Positions 1 through 8,744 of a stretch of DNA of 64,000 bases are shown here, piece by piece. The notes below the pieces were generated by a model, which worked only from the letters and a program-made list of their open reading frames with translations, did no database searches and was not told where the DNA came from. The stretch is from IMG/VR virus record IMGVR_UViG_3300032893_000006, positions 1 to 64,000 of that record, one strand, 5' to 3'. Origin of the DNA: a virus. Both the position numbers and the translations under genes were made by a program. The stretch's first letter is position 1. Each line of letters opens with the position of its first letter.

Positions 1-1
1 G

Positions 2-487
2 GAAGCAAAAGTTGCGATGGAATTCGCAATTGCTAATCGCCCGATGTACCCTGCAGCTCTCCTTGAAAAACTTGGAGCATATATGGGTGGGGATGGTAAA
101 GACTGGAGAAGTTCGGCTCAGCCTGAATTTTGCCAATGGGTTTGGACTGTGGCCGGATGTCCCAACGGGTACATTCCAAACAATGTGGCGATACGTCTTG
201 ATGATGAAGACGGATTATCGCTGCCGTATTTAGAAACAGCCGACTTGTCAGATATTCGTTACTGCGGCATGTGGCGCGGTAGGACGCAGTCGCAAGAGTA
301 TATGTTGTACTGCATTGTGCCATCTCTTCAGCATGGTCGGATACGACCGGGGGCACCTATCGAAAATGTTGCCGAATTCAAACCGGGTCAGTGCACACAA
401 GAAGAGCTAGAAAATAAAGTTAAGGACGGTTGGGACATTATGCAGCGGATGATCGCCGAAGATGGCCCATATCAGCCAGAAAGCTAA
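2..487 (+). CDS. Phage protein of unknown function, 5' end missing
   Basis: The frame is open from the first bases of the window, so the gene starts upstream; an internal ATG lies at 17. The visible part is about 160 residues, soluble, rich in acidic and aromatic residues, with no membrane segment or motif I recognise. It ends 12 nt before the RecT/Bet start and is probably in the same transcription unit. Function is unknown. Confidence 0.6.
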   Translation, partial: EAKVAMEFAIANRPMYPAALLEKLGAYMGGDGKDWRSSAQPEFCQWVWTVAGCPNGYIPNNVAIRLDDEDGLSLPYLETADLSDIRYCGMWRGRTQSQEYMLYCIVPSLQHGRIRPGAPIENVAEFKPGQCTQEELENKVKDGWDIMQRMIAEDGPYQPES

Positions 488-498
488 CGGAGGGGATA

Positions 499-1632
499 AT
501 GTCGGAGTCGAATCTTGCAGTGATGTCGTCACAGCCGACTGCGGTTGTGGTGAGCAACGAGTGGGAGAAACAGCTAGACCTGATCGCCCGGACAGTAGCG
601 CCGGGGCTCAGTCCGGAAGAGTTTCAACTCTTCTGTCACGTCGCACGTGTCCGACATCTGGACCCGCTGCAGCGTCAGATTCACGCAGTGAAGCGCCGCA
701 CTTGGAACAAGCAACTGAACGGCGGCAAGGGTGGCTACGACGAAATGATGACCATCCAGACCGGAATCGATGGGTATCGCGCCATCGCTAATCGAACCGG
801 AACCTACATGCCGTCCGACAAACCTGCCTTAATCGAAGATCAAGGCAAGGACACGATGCGCATCACGATGGGCGTGAAGAAGTTTCACGCGGCTTCTGGG
901 ACATGGCACGAGTTCTCGGCAACGGCCTACTATCGCGAGTTCGTGCAAACGCGCAAGACTGACGACGGCAAGTACGTTCCGAATGCGATGTGGGAGAAGA
1001 TGCCGGTCAACCAGTTGACCAAGTGCGCCGAGGCTCTTGCGCTCCGCAAGGGATGGCCGGAAGAGCTTGGCGGCATCTACGTCGACGAAGAGATGCAGCA
1101 CAACGACAGCCCACAGTACATGCCTCCCGACCCTGCAGCGCCGAAGCAGGACAAGACCAAGCGGGACCTTGGCACCATGAAGCCTTCAATTTCGCCCAAT
1201 CGCGGCCACGGCAACGAAGGAACGGTGCAGGTGGAGAACACGATCTGCGCCGAATGCAGAGGCGTGAACGGCCACAAGGAAGATTGCAAGAATCATCCGA
1301 AGAACAAGGCCAAGACCAGCAAAAAGCCTGAGGGGAAACAGGACCGGCGCGCGGCATGGGTGAATCAGCCGGGGCATGATCCGAAGATTCACATCGGCTT
1401 CGACGACGCGATCCAGTTGTTCGAGTTGCAGCGCGACCTCAAGATCAGCGATGAGGACATGAAGGCGTTTCTCGACAAGAACTTCGAGATTCAACACCGC
1501 TACCTGATTCGCCAAGCCGATTTTCAACTGGTCCTTGACGCACTGCGAAAGGAATACGGCCCGAAGGAGCCGGAGACGGAGACGGTAGCTGACGATGGCA
1601 GCGATCTGGCGGGAATGTTTGACACGCCATAA
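499..1632 (+). CDS. bet: RecT/Bet-family single-strand annealing protein
   Basis: Predicted ssDNA-annealing recombinase of about 377 residues that would pair complementary strands in phage recombination. The N-terminal 200 residues carry the Bet/RecT pattern: a segment ending in LDPLQRQIHAVKR, then MTIQTGIDGYRAIANRTG, and a conserved stretch around PVNQLTKCAEALALRKGWPE. The C-terminal third is hydrophilic and lysine-rich, with a CAEC..H..DC cluster that could bind zinc. ATG 499 is chosen because GGAGGGG lies just upstream; an in-frame ATG at 430 overlaps the previous gene. No exonuclease partner is seen next to it. Confidence 0.9.
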   Translation: MSESNLAVMSSQPTAVVVSNEWEKQLDLIARTVAPGLSPEEFQLFCHVARVRHLDPLQRQIHAVKRRTWNKQLNGGKGGYDEMMTIQTGIDGYRAIANRTGTYMPSDKPALIEDQGKDTMRITMGVKKFHAASGTWHEFSATAYYREFVQTRKTDDGKYVPNAMWEKMPVNQLTKCAEALALRKGWPEELGGIYVDEEMQHNDSPQYMPPDPAAPKQDKTKRDLGTMKPSISPNRGHGNEGTVQVENTICAECRGVNGHKEDCKNHPKNKAKTSKKPEGKQDRRAAWVNQPGHDPKIHIGFDDAIQLFELQRDLKISDEDMKAFLDKNFEIQHRYLIRQADFQLVLDALRKEYGPKEPETETVADDGSDLAGMFDTP

Positions 1633-1640
1633 GAAAGCAC

Positions 1641-2170
1641 ATGACACGCACACCAAAAACTTGGCTGATCTCCGATACCCACTTCAACCACGACATGCTG
1701 GTGAAACAGGGGTTCGGCCAGCCGACTACCAAGAGCAGATCATCCGGAACTGGCTGCGGCTCGTGCATCAGGATGATCTCGTTTACCACCTCGGCGACGT
1801 GATCTTCGCCAAGGCCGGGACGCTCGGCGAGATTCTGCGCTCCTTGCCGGGGAGAAAGATTCTCATCCGTGGCAATCACGACCGCGAGTCGAATAGCTGG
1901 TACATCCGCCATGGCTTCGATTTCGTCGCTCACGGCGTCTTGACCGGTGGGGTGTGGCTGACCCACGCCCCGCAGGCAACGCTGCCAGACGGGGCAATTG
2001 TGAACGTTCACGGCCATCTCCACGCAGGCACCCACAGGAGCCAGACGACCGCCGACCACTGCAAGCTACTGGCTCTCGAAGTCGACGGCTATTCGCCGGT
2101 CGAGCTTGATGAATTTGTCGGGTTTTCCTCAATGCAGCGGAAAATCCTGATGCCGTACGAGGCAGATTGA
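1641..2170 (+). pseudogene. Calcineurin-type metallophosphoesterase with a -1 frameshift
   Basis: The family signature is divided between two frames. From ATG 1641 the frame reads WLISDTHFNHDM (first metal motif DTHFNH). After about 1715 the downstream frame reads RPADYQEQIIRNW, then VYHLGDV, RGNHD and HGHLHAG, which are the remaining metal motifs. Adding one C at ttc|cgg (near 1715) gives a continuous protein of about 177 residues of the small phage/bacterial phosphoesterase type. No slippery heptamer is visible, so an assembly error or recent mutation is more likely than programmed frameshifting. If repaired it would hydrolyse phosphoesters using two metal ions. Confidence 0.8.
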
Positions 2171-2184
2171 GAATTTTTGGAGTC

Positions 2185-2213
2185 TTGACATTGCATACTT
2201 GTTGGCTTTCAAT
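2185..2213 (+). promoter_or_regulatory. Candidate sigma-70 promoter
   Basis: TTGACA (2185-2190), a 17-nt spacer, and TTCAAT (2208-2213; four of six matches to TATAAT). It follows the phosphoesterase stop and would start a short transcript that runs into the terminator at 2271-2310. Confidence 0.35.
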
Positions 2214-2219
2214 GGACTT

Positions 2220-2310
2220 GGCGTGTCCAGCGCCGGTTCGCTTCTTCCCTCCGAGGGTAAGCGACGATAAGGCCCGATCCACTCCCCCGGTGATCGGGCC
2301 TTTGATTTTT
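2220..2310 (+). ncRNA. Candidate small structured RNA
   Basis: About 90 nt between a promoter-like sequence and an intrinsic terminator, without a convincing ORF. It contains a hairpin at 2239-2263 (lower stem CGCTT/AAGCG, upper stem CCCT/AGGG with a 3-nt loop and a small internal bulge), followed by the terminator hairpin. It could be a phage small RNA or just a processed 3' end of the upstream mRNA. Confidence 0.3.
2271..2310 (+). terminator. Rho-independent terminator
   Basis: A perfect 9-bp stem GGCCCGATC/GATCGGGCC with a 12-nt loop, followed by TTTGATTTTT. It separates the RecT/phosphoesterase genes from the HNH/replication genes. Confidence 0.8.
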
Positions 2311-2443
2311 CCACAAAACGTGGTTACTTTTCCAATACCCTGCGCTTGAAATACCTCATTAAATGCGCTTTTTATGAACAATCTTTCGGCTATGATTGCG
2401 GAGTCGGGCTCGCTACCCGATACCACGCCCGTTGAAAAGTTCC

Positions 2444-2466
2444 GGGGCCGGTCACAAACTGGCCCC
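2444..2466 (+). other. Stem-loop in the leader of the HNH/replication operon
   Basis: A 9-bp stem (GGGGCCGGT/ACTGGCCCC, one G-U pair) with a 5-nt loop and no T-tract, about 95 nt before the HNH gene. It is probably a leader RNA structure. The rest of 2311-2561 holds no ORF I can support; a TATGAT hexamer at 2391 could be a -10 box but lacks a good -35. Confidence 0.35.
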
Positions 2467-2561
2467 GCGAAACTTATAGGGTGGGGTAGATCAACGGGCA
2501 CTCTCCCAACGCAAAAAATGGTTCTTGCGCTGATGGGAAAGCTGCGCCTGTAGGGGGAAAA

Positions 2562-2852
2562 ATGGTGCTGCTAAGGCCAGAGTGTGGCCCCGTGTGTTGT
2601 TGGTATTGTGGCATGGTTCTGGACCTGTCGGTTGGCTGTGTTTGTGCGAAGAATCGGTGGACAAGAGATCATCGGATTCCGCGAAGCCGAGGCGGTGAAC
2701 ACCACGCGCGGAATATGGTTCATGCGTGTGTAGTGTGCAATTCCCGCAAAGGCAATCGAACTGTTGAGGAATATAGGGAGTTTATTGAATCCAAAATCCC
2801 TGCGGAATTGAGAGGTAGCACAAGATTCTCTTTCTGGGCGGAGACACCATAA
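2562..2852 (+). CDS. HNH endonuclease, small
   Basis: A 96-residue HNH nuclease. CWYCG near the N terminus and [11 protein letters not shown] near the C terminus form the zinc knuckles, around the core [18 protein letters not shown], where DH is the HNH His position and HARN the N-containing strand. AGGGGGA precedes ATG 2562. The stop overlaps the next ATG by one base, so it is co-transcribed with the replication genes. It may be free-standing or homing-like, or act in DNA processing. Confidence 0.85.
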   Translation: MVLLRPECGPVCCWYCGMVLDLSVGCVCAKNRWTRDHRIPRSRGGEHHARNMVHACVVCNSRKGNRTVEEYREFIESKIPAELRGSTRFSFWAETP

Positions 2853-3607
2853 TGGGGAGAATTCGAACTGTGAAACCAGAATTTTTTTCGAGCGAAGATT
2901 TATCTTCTCTCCCTGAGTCCACCCATCTACTCGCGGCGGGACTTCTTTGTTATGCCGACGACGACGGCTACTTCAACGCAAATCCGGGTCTCATTAAAGC
3001 GACAATTTTTCCACTTCGTGAGCCCTCAGTGAGTGTTCCGGAAATGCTCCTGCAACTCGCCAGAATAGACTATGTACTCCTCGGGAAAGGGTCGGATGGT
3101 AAGAGCTATGGAAGGATCACAACCTTCGCCCGACACCAAAGAGTGAGCCATCCAACTCCAAGCAAAATAAGAGGGATGGCGATTGAATGGGATTATTCTC
3201 TGAATACTCATCGAGGACTCATTGAGGGTTCCGTGAATAGTCAGGATATTTTCGTCCCTGAAGGGAAAGGAAAGGAACAGGGAATGGAAGGGAAGGGAGA
3301 GGAGATCACCCCGGGAATGGTCGCGAAAGGGGTGCTTGACGATCTCGCTTTAGCGGGGCGCGATCTTCTCCTGAATTTGGAAAGTGTGGCCGGTGCCGAA
3401 ATGCGTGCTGGCGCGACCGCAGAAAAAACCCGCGATGCGATGATCGCGGCGTGGCGAAAATATGAAAAGGCAAAGCCAAATCTTGAGTATTCAAAAGGGC
3501 CAGCGAAATTTTTTGGAGACGGCGATTGGAGAGACTCTTCGATCTGGCCATACAAAAAGAAAATCAAGGAAGACCCAATGAGCAAGATGAAATTTGTAAA
3601 CAGGTAA
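2852..3607 (+). CDS. Phage replication initiator/organiser-like protein
   Basis: A 251-residue protein beginning [17 protein letters not shown], an N-terminal signature shared by many phage replication proteins with a winged-helix N domain (LLCYADDDGYFNANPGLIK, then TTFARHQRVSHPTPSK). The C-terminal part is basic and likely binds DNA or the helicase. It sits 12 nt before the DnaB-type helicase, so a role in origin recognition or helicase loading is inferred. Confidence 0.7.
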   Translation: MGRIRTVKPEFFSSEDLSSLPESTHLLAAGLLCYADDDGYFNANPGLIKATIFPLREPSVSVPEMLLQLARIDYVLLGKGSDGKSYGRITTFARHQRVSHPTPSKIRGMAIEWDYSLNTHRGLIEGSVNSQDIFVPEGKGKEQGMEGKGEEITPGMVAKGVLDDLALAGRDLLLNLESVAGAEMRAGATAEKTRDAMIAAWRKYEKAKPNLEYSKGPAKFFGDGDWRDSSIWPYKKKIKEDPMSKMKFVNR

Positions 3608-3619
3608 ACGGGGGAAATA

Positions 3620-5068
3620 ATGGCAGACATCGACGACTTCATACTTCCGGACAGTGTGCCGGAGCGCAGAAACGAAAAACAACAAACACAGTCCCTGATG
3701 CTGGCATCTGGACCTCCAGCGAACGTGGATGCGGAGAGAACGATTCTCGGTGCGATTCTTCTGGACAACGAAGCGTACTTAGAAACCTCCGAGACGGTCA
3801 GACCGGACGATTTTTCACTCGATTCCCATCGCCGTATCTTTCTGCGAATGTCGAACCTGATGGATCAGAACCACGTCATCGACATCGTCACACTCGCGAA
3901 CGAACTTTCAAAAAACAAAGAGATCGAGTCGGTCGGTGGTGTCGCTTATCTCGCGTCACTCACCGAAGGTTTGCCACGCCGACCTGTAATAGACGAATAC
4001 ATTCGCATTGTCAAGGACAAATCAACGTTACGCCGGTTGATGGGCCTTGCGAATTCGACGATTGAAAAAGCTGCCGATCAGTCCGAAGATGCGCTGGCAA
4101 TTGCAACGTGGCACGCCGCCGAGCTACAGGAAATCATCGAAGGCGGAGTACATCACGGGCTTGTTCAAGCCTGTGATCTATCGGTCGAGGTTCTCGACCG
4201 ATTCATCGAACAATCAAAACTTCAACAATCTCCGGGGTTCAGCTACGGCATTTCTGACCTCGACGATCAAACCGGTGGTATTCAACCCGGAGAGCAATGC
4301 GTGATCGGTGCGTACTCTAGCGTCGGCAAGACAACGCTCCTCGCGCAGGTCGTCGCCGCCAATTGCCCGAAGGGTCACCCTATGGCACTGTTTCTCTATG
4401 AGCCGACGCGGCACGACTTCCTTCGTAGGCTCTGGTCTATTGTGTCCGGCGTCCGCTACTCTGCCGTGACCAAGCCTTGGACGGCAACCAAGGACGAGAT
4501 CGAAAGGCTCATACGCGCCCAGAGCGAGGTGGCGGAGTGGCCACTTTTCATCAACGACATCAGCAATACCTACCTTGACGAGCAGATTGCGCAGACACGA
4601 ATCGCCATGCATCGCGAGAAGATAGAGCTTACCGCTATCGACTACATCCAGCGGATGAAGATTCGCTCGACCGATAAGTTTGAAGACACAAGGCTCAAGA
4701 TCGGCAGAGCCAGCACCGAGAACGCGAACTTAGTAAAGAACACAAAAAATCGCACAGTGATTCTATCGCAACTGCGTCGCAGCAATCTTGAAGCGGTGCC
4801 GACCATGGACCTTCTGCGCGAGAGCGGACAGATCGAAAACGACGCGGCAACCGTCGTACTACTGCACCTGAAGTTCGATGCAGAGCAGGGCCACTTCACA
4901 AACGAAGGCGCTGCAATCGTCGCCAAGCAGCGGTTCGGAATTCCATGTAACGTTAGTCTTGTGAAAGACCCGCAGACGGCTCTCTGGTGCGCTCCAAAAA
5001 CAAGCTCGACAACATCATCAGAGGGCCTCGGCTACAAGCGGTACGATGACGACGAAGACGCAGCGTAG
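3620..5068 (+). CDS. dnaB: DnaB-type replicative DNA helicase
   Basis: A 482-residue hexameric helicase of the RecA-fold DnaB family. The N-terminal domain (about 35-165) has the DnaB pattern DAERTILGAILLDN..DFSLDSHRRIF. The Walker A motif GAYSSVGKT is at residues 230-238 and Walker B LTAID at 337-341, followed by YIQRM. A later LSQLRRSNLE segment and RFGIPCNVSLVK near the end also fit. It should unwind the phage replication fork. It is preceded by the initiator-like gene and ends 8 nt before a zinc-finger gene. No primase is recognisable in this window. Confidence 0.93.
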   Translation: MADIDDFILPDSVPERRNEKQQTQSLMLASGPPANVDAERTILGAILLDNEAYLETSETVRPDDFSLDSHRRIFLRMSNLMDQNHVIDIVTLANELSKNKEIESVGGVAYLASLTEGLPRRPVIDEYIRIVKDKSTLRRLMGLANSTIEKAADQSEDALAIATWHAAELQEIIEGGVHHGLVQACDLSVEVLDRFIEQSKLQQSPGFSYGISDLDDQTGGIQPGEQCVIGAYSSVGKTTLLAQVVAANCPKGHPMALFLYEPTRHDFLRRLWSIVSGVRYSAVTKPWTATKDEIERLIRAQSEVAEWPLFINDISNTYLDEQIAQTRIAMHREKIELTAIDYIQRMKIRSTDKFEDTRLKIGRASTENANLVKNTKNRTVILSQLRRSNLEAVPTMDLLRESGQIENDAATVVLLHLKFDAEQGHFTNEGAAIVAKQRFGIPCNVSLVKDPQTALWCAPKTSSTTSSEGLGYKRYDDDEDAA

Positions 5069-5076
5069 GAGGTTTC

Positions 5077-5259
5077 GTGTTCCAGAAATGCAAGAAATGT
5101 GGAAGATGGTTTGGCGACGAAGTTTGCTCGACCATCTGCCCGCATCGCGGCATAGGTTTCTGCGCCGTGTGTGATTGCACAGTGTGTGTCTGCGAGAAAG
5201 AATATTCGCGAGACTGGGAACGAAGTAACAACAGCACGCGAGAAAAAGAGAATGACTAA
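5077..5259 (+). CDS. Small cysteine-rich zinc-finger protein
   Basis: A 60-residue protein starting at GTG 5077 with TAGGAGG directly upstream. It contains CKKCG, a CSTIC pair and a CAVCDCTVCVC cluster, enough for two zinc sites. It overlaps the start of the next gene by 8 nt. Function is unknown; such proteins are often DNA- or RNA-binding accessory factors. Confidence 0.65.
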   Translation: MFQKCKKCGRWFGDEVCSTICPHRGIGFCAVCDCTVCVCEKEYSRDWERSNNSTREKEND

Positions 5260-5836
5260 AAGAATTGCACTTACACAGCCAGAGCTTTTGTTCATCGCGA
5301 CAGATGGCTGTGTTGCGGAGTTTTCTTCTGATCGTGTTTATCGTTACACGCTGAGGCGGAGGTGGGAGGACCGCACCGAAAGACATCTCTCTATTGTCTG
5401 GCTGATGTTCAATCCATCAACTGCGGATGAAGTCGAGAACGATCCGACCATTCGCAAGTGCATCGGATTTTCGAGAAGATGGGGATATGAGAAGCTTGTG
5501 ATCTTAAATCTCTATGCGGTCCGAAATTCGGACCCGAGAGTGCTCCGATTCGTTGACGACCCTGTGGGTCCAGAGAATGACGAGTGGATAAGAAAAAGTC
5601 TCACAGAGGCGAGCGAGGTGGTTTGTGCATGGGGATGCGCGCAACACATGCCGACAATCGACGCGAGAATCAAAGATGTGCTGAAGATCGTTGCCGAAAG
5701 CGGTCGTCGGATGGTCTGCCTTGGATATCGCAAGGATCATCACCCACGCCACCCGTTGATGGTCAGCTACGACACACAGAGAATACCGTACAAGATCGTG
5801 AACCCTCCGGGAGAGGACCACAAGGAGGAGTCGTGA
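5252..5836 (+). CDS. DUF1643 family protein
   Basis: About 194 residues from ATG 5252, matching the DUF1643 pattern WLMFNPSTADE..DPTIRKC..FS..WGYEKLVILNLYAVR..DP. The C-terminal HPRHPL and YDTQRIPYKI segments also fit. The family is widespread in phages and bacteria and has no established activity. The upstream in-frame ATG at 5171 lies inside the previous gene and is not favoured. The stop overlaps the GTG of the next gene. Confidence 0.85.
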   Translation: MTKRIALTQPELLFIATDGCVAEFSSDRVYRYTLRRRWEDRTERHLSIVWLMFNPSTADEVENDPTIRKCIGFSRRWGYEKLVILNLYAVRNSDPRVLRFVDDPVGPENDEWIRKSLTEASEVVCAWGCAQHMPTIDARIKDVLKIVAESGRRMVCLGYRKDHHPRHPLMVSYDTQRIPYKIVNPPGEDHKEES

Positions 5837-6597
5837 ACAACGTTATCGAGATGGTGCCATCAATCGCCCTAGATGAAGCTCAGAGGGAAGAAGTGCTGGC
5901 TTGTGGCCGTCGTATCCGCACTGAAAAGATTGCCCTGCGAAAGTCCAGCATGGCTATCGGAAGAGACGGAGCGTTTATCGAAAACCTCGCTGATCGGGGC
6001 TCATGGGAAGTCTTCGGGTGCCGAAACCAGCACGAGTTCCGCATCGCCGAGGGAATCGGCAGATCGAACTGGTACCGGGTGATCGGGATAGGTCTCAAGT
6101 TCCTTGAGGTTGATCGCGAATCGTACATCGCAATGAGCCTTGAAAATGCCGAGCGTCTTGCCGCTGAGCCACCGGAGGTGCGACACGACAAAGACAATCT
6201 CCAGAAGGCTGCGGAGATGACTGCGGAAGCTTTCGACGACTACATGACAACGCTTGGTGCGCATCGCGAGGGTAGACCCAAGCGCGAGCAGTGGGTGCAG
6301 GTGAAATGGCGTATGAGGGCCGAGCAGCGCAAAGTCATTCAGAGTGCTTTGGAGACATGGAAACAAGAGCACGGGATCGAGGACGATGCGTTCGCGCTTG
6401 AAACGCTTGTCATGGAATATTCTGACCGTCCAACCTTGACTGGGTTTATTCTTGAATCCATTCCCCGGTTGACAGGAACGGTTCGCGAGACAAACGATAT
6501 CGAAACACTGAAAGCATCGCTCGTCGAGTACGTGCAGGAAATGGCAAACATTGTTCGCGTCTGCTGTGGGGAGGTAGAAGAGGAGGAAATTGCGTGA
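5833..6597 (+). CDS. Unknown phage protein, possible DNA-binding
   Basis: 254 residues from GTG 5833, preceded by AAGGAGGAG and overlapping the previous stop (GTGA). The N-terminal half is helical and basic (RRIRTEKIALRKSSMAIGRD), the middle is GRPKREQW, and the C terminus is acidic. I do not recognise a family. Translational coupling on both sides places it in the replication-region operon. Confidence 0.65.
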   Translation: MNNVIEMVPSIALDEAQREEVLACGRRIRTEKIALRKSSMAIGRDGAFIENLADRGSWEVFGCRNQHEFRIAEGIGRSNWYRVIGIGLKFLEVDRESYIAMSLENAERLAAEPPEVRHDKDNLQKAAEMTAEAFDDYMTTLGAHREGRPKREQWVQVKWRMRAEQRKVIQSALETWKQEHGIEDDAFALETLVMEYSDRPTLTGFILESIPRLTGTVRETNDIETLKASLVEYVQEMANIVRVCCGEVEEEEIA

Positions 6598-6857
6598 GTG
6601 AAACAAAAAAGGAAGAAGTGTTGCTGTTTACCGATCCACTCGTAGTCATAGGTGTCGAAAATACGCCGGACGGCAAGATGTTAACTCAAATCAAAGCGAA
6701 TGGATCGCTCACTCCTGCAGGCATGGCACTGATACTCGTTGATATTCTTCGCCACAGCGCAAAAATGTTCAACGTTGACGAAAGCGTTATTTGGGATTGG
6801 GTTGAGCGTGAGCACCTTCATCCGACAACTAAGATTCAAGAGGTCGTTCCGCAGTGA
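6594..6857 (+). CDS. Small unknown phage protein
   Basis: 87 residues from GTG 6594, overlapping the previous stop. It is soluble, with no recognisable motif; the middle (SLTPAGMALILVDILRHSAKMF) looks like an amphipathic helix pair. Function is unknown. Confidence 0.55.
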   Translation: MSETKKEEVLLFTDPLVVIGVENTPDGKMLTQIKANGSLTPAGMALILVDILRHSAKMFNVDESVIWDWVEREHLHPTTKIQEVVPQ

Positions 6858-6927
6858 GCAATGAAGTAGTCAAGCCGGTGCCTTGATTGCAGTCGGAGAT
6901 TGACAGGCTGCAGCGGAAAGGATAGTC

Positions 6928-7311
6928 GTGAAGATTTGCCAGACACACTGGGAAGAATTGATTAAGGCGCTTGAAGAGCGCGATCTGATGAAGTACGTGG
7001 CGAGCGATTCAAAGAGCGCGATCCAGAGACTTCAAGCGCAGCTTGGCGGCGATGATAGTGATAAAACATTCGAGCCGTTGCTCGGCGCTAACTTCGCCAT
7101 CAAGACGAACTTCCTCGGCGCGGTCGGCTTGGCGTGCTTTGCACCGGATGCACCATGCCCCCTTTGCTTTTTAGATGAAGGAATAAAGAAGGGCTGTGGC
7201 GATCCCAATTGCACACGGCACCATGACAGCGGCAGTGACTGGATACGTTATGCGGCAGACGACCAGCTTAATAAAGCGAGAGAATTAAAGCTCGTGCCAC
7301 CGGTTCAATGA
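6928..7311 (+). CDS. Conserved phage protein with CxxC motifs
   Basis: 127 residues from GTG 6928. It starts MKICQTHWEELIKALEERDL, a pattern I associate with a recurring phage family of unknown role, and has CPLC and a CGDPNCTRHH cluster that could hold zinc. It overlaps the HNH-like gene downstream by 4 nt (ATGA). Confidence 0.6.
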   Translation: MKICQTHWEELIKALEERDLMKYVASDSKSAIQRLQAQLGGDDSDKTFEPLLGANFAIKTNFLGAVGLACFAPDAPCPLCFLDEGIKKGCGDPNCTRHHDSGSDWIRYAADDQLNKARELKLVPPVQ

Positions 7312-7763
7312 GAAGAACTGCCATCAAGCGCAAAACACCATTGCGCTCTAAGAGTCCGAGTTGGATAAAGAAAATTGCCACCTCAAAAAAGAGGAAAACT
7401 ACAGTGAGAGTGGTTCCAAAGTTCCTATGCGATGACGGCGTGTATCGGTATCCAGACGGTCGAGAGGAATGCGAAACCAAGAGCAAGAAGGGCCGCGAGG
7501 AATACGCGCGACGGACTCGTGATATGTGGGAGCGCCAGCACCACATGTGTCGTCTCCAGATTTCGGATCAGTGCAAAGCAAAACGAGGACGGCTCCTGAT
7601 TACAGAGGCGGAGTTTGACCACGAAGATGGCCGGGGAATGGGCGGATCACATAGAGACGACAGGATAGAAGTCAATGGGAAGCCACAAAACGGCGCTGTC
7701 TGTCACTGGTGCAATACTCTCAAAGGATCACGCAGAATCCCTTACCTAGACAGCGTGGATTGA
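7308..7763 (+). CDS. HNH-type nuclease
   Basis: 151 residues with a very basic N terminus (RTAIKRKTPLRSKS). An HNH-like core follows: C residues near 82 and 88, EAEFDHEDGRGMGGSHRDDRIE, then CHWCNTLKGSRR as the second zinc knuckle. The DHEDGRG segment provides the catalytic His. It is coupled to the upstream gene by an ATGA overlap. Function beyond nuclease is inferred. Confidence 0.7.
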   Translation: MRRTAIKRKTPLRSKSPSWIKKIATSKKRKTTVRVVPKFLCDDGVYRYPDGREECETKSKKGREEYARRTRDMWERQHHMCRLQISDQCKAKRGRLLITEAEFDHEDGRGMGGSHRDDRIEVNGKPQNGAVCHWCNTLKGSRRIPYLDSVD

Positions 7764-7814
7764 CGGGCGCAATTTCCTTGACACGTCGAGGGGGTCTAGC
7801 GCAGACTATCAAAC

Positions 7815-8063
7815 ATGGGCATAGTACCTGAGCAGATCAAGTGCGACCATCCGGGTTGCAACGTCACTCGGCAAGAGGTCAATCACTGGTTTGCAGTTGA
7901 AGTAGATGAGGGGAAAGCGGTGCACATCTACGAATGGGACTATGCTGTGGCGGCGAAGAGGCTGAAGCGTTGCAAACATTTCTGCGGCGCTGCTCACGCT
8001 GTGCATCATATCAGCATGTCGTTAGGTGTAAGGACGTCATCTTCGGAGGAGCAGATTTTATGA
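7815..8063 (+). CDS. Small unknown protein with CDHPGC motif
   Basis: 82 residues from ATG 7815, with CDHPGC near the N terminus and C..HFC..AHAVHH in the middle, compatible with one zinc site. A TTGACA at 7778 lies in the gap upstream but lacks a clear -10. The stop overlaps the next ATG (ATGA). Confidence 0.55.
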   Translation: MGIVPEQIKCDHPGCNVTRQEVNHWFAVEVDEGKAVHIYEWDYAVAAKRLKRCKHFCGAAHAVHHISMSLGVRTSSSEEQIL

Positions 8064-8317
8064 TTATGGAACAAGAGCCTATTCTGGATGAAGGGCAAGT
8101 TCTTTGTGTGCTGGACGAGAGCGGCGACACGCGAATGCAGTGGGATAAAAACGACCCAGTGCAGGTTGCAAAGGCTGAGGCTCGGTTCAACGAACTCAAG
8201 GCCAAGGGCTATCTCGGCTACAGCGTCAACAAAAAAGGCGACATGGGAGAAGTGCTGAGCGCTTTCGATCCCAAGGCCGAGAGAATCATCATGCATACAC
8301 AAATGGTGGGGGGATAG
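8060..8317 (+). CDS. Small conserved phage protein of unknown function
   Basis: About 85 residues from ATG 8060, with GGAGG 9 nt upstream and an ATGA overlap with the previous gene. The sequence contains GDTRMQWDKNDP, a helical KAEARFNELKAKG and the ending AERIIMHTQMVGG. These features recur in a phage family without known function. Confidence 0.6.
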   Translation: MIMEQEPILDEGQVLCVLDESGDTRMQWDKNDPVQVAKAEARFNELKAKGYLGYSVNKKGDMGEVLSAFDPKAERIIMHTQMVGG

Positions 8318-8318
8318 C

Positions 8319-8744
8319 ATGTGTCTTTCATCTGTCATCGAGACGTGCGATCATCCATCCGATGTCATCATCGACGGATGGAAAGAGATCGACGCGAAGA
8401 ATCCGCGCTTCATGTTTAAGCAGAACGGAAGCTACGACATCCCCTTCGATAAGTGGATTACAGCAACAGACGAGCACGCGCCGACTGGCATCAAGGCGAG
8501 CGATGGCCAAACGTACGATCCCGGTTTCCATGCCTACGCCGACGAGAAGGAAGTAGACACAAAGCGTATGCAGCGAGTATTTCTGCGCGGCGTCACCTGC
8601 ATCGGGAAGCAAGGTGGCAAGAGAGCGGTGATTGCTCGCCAGATGTATCTTCCCTCGAAAAATAACGGCTGGCCACCGAAGCCCGATGAGGAAAACAAAT
8701 CGCTCATGGACCGCGTGAAGAACGTCTTGCCGGGGAATGCCTGA
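8319..8744 (+). CDS. Unknown phage protein
   Basis: 141 residues from ATG 8319, preceded by GGGGGG. It is soluble, with a Cys in the MCLSSVIETCDHPSD start and basic segments later (GKQGGKRAVIARQMYLPSK). I see no family. The stop overlaps the ATG of the next gene by one base. Confidence 0.55.
   Translation: MCLSSVIETCDHPSDVIIDGWKEIDAKNPRFMFKQNGSYDIPFDKWITATDEHAPTGIKASDGQTYDPGFHAYADEKEVDTKRMQRVFLRGVTCIGKQGGKRAVIARQMYLPSKNNGWPPKPDEENKSLMDRVKNVLPGNA

Noticed and set aside
1641-1720. Programmed ribosomal frameshifting in the phosphoesterase
   Set aside because: No slippery heptamer or downstream pseudoknot near 1715; a missing C explains the break more simply.
2231-2246. GGTTCGCTTC resembling a tRNA T-loop
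   Set aside because: No matching acceptor, D or anticodon stems could be built around it; the sequence fits a different hairpin better.
5518-5534. Perfect palindrome GGTCCGAAATTCGGACC
   Set aside because: It lies inside the well-conserved DUF1643 coding sequence and its bases are explained by the protein; not counted with the intergenic motif set.
7778-7810. TTGACA upstream of the gene at 7815
   Set aside because: No acceptable -10 box at 15-19 nt spacing.
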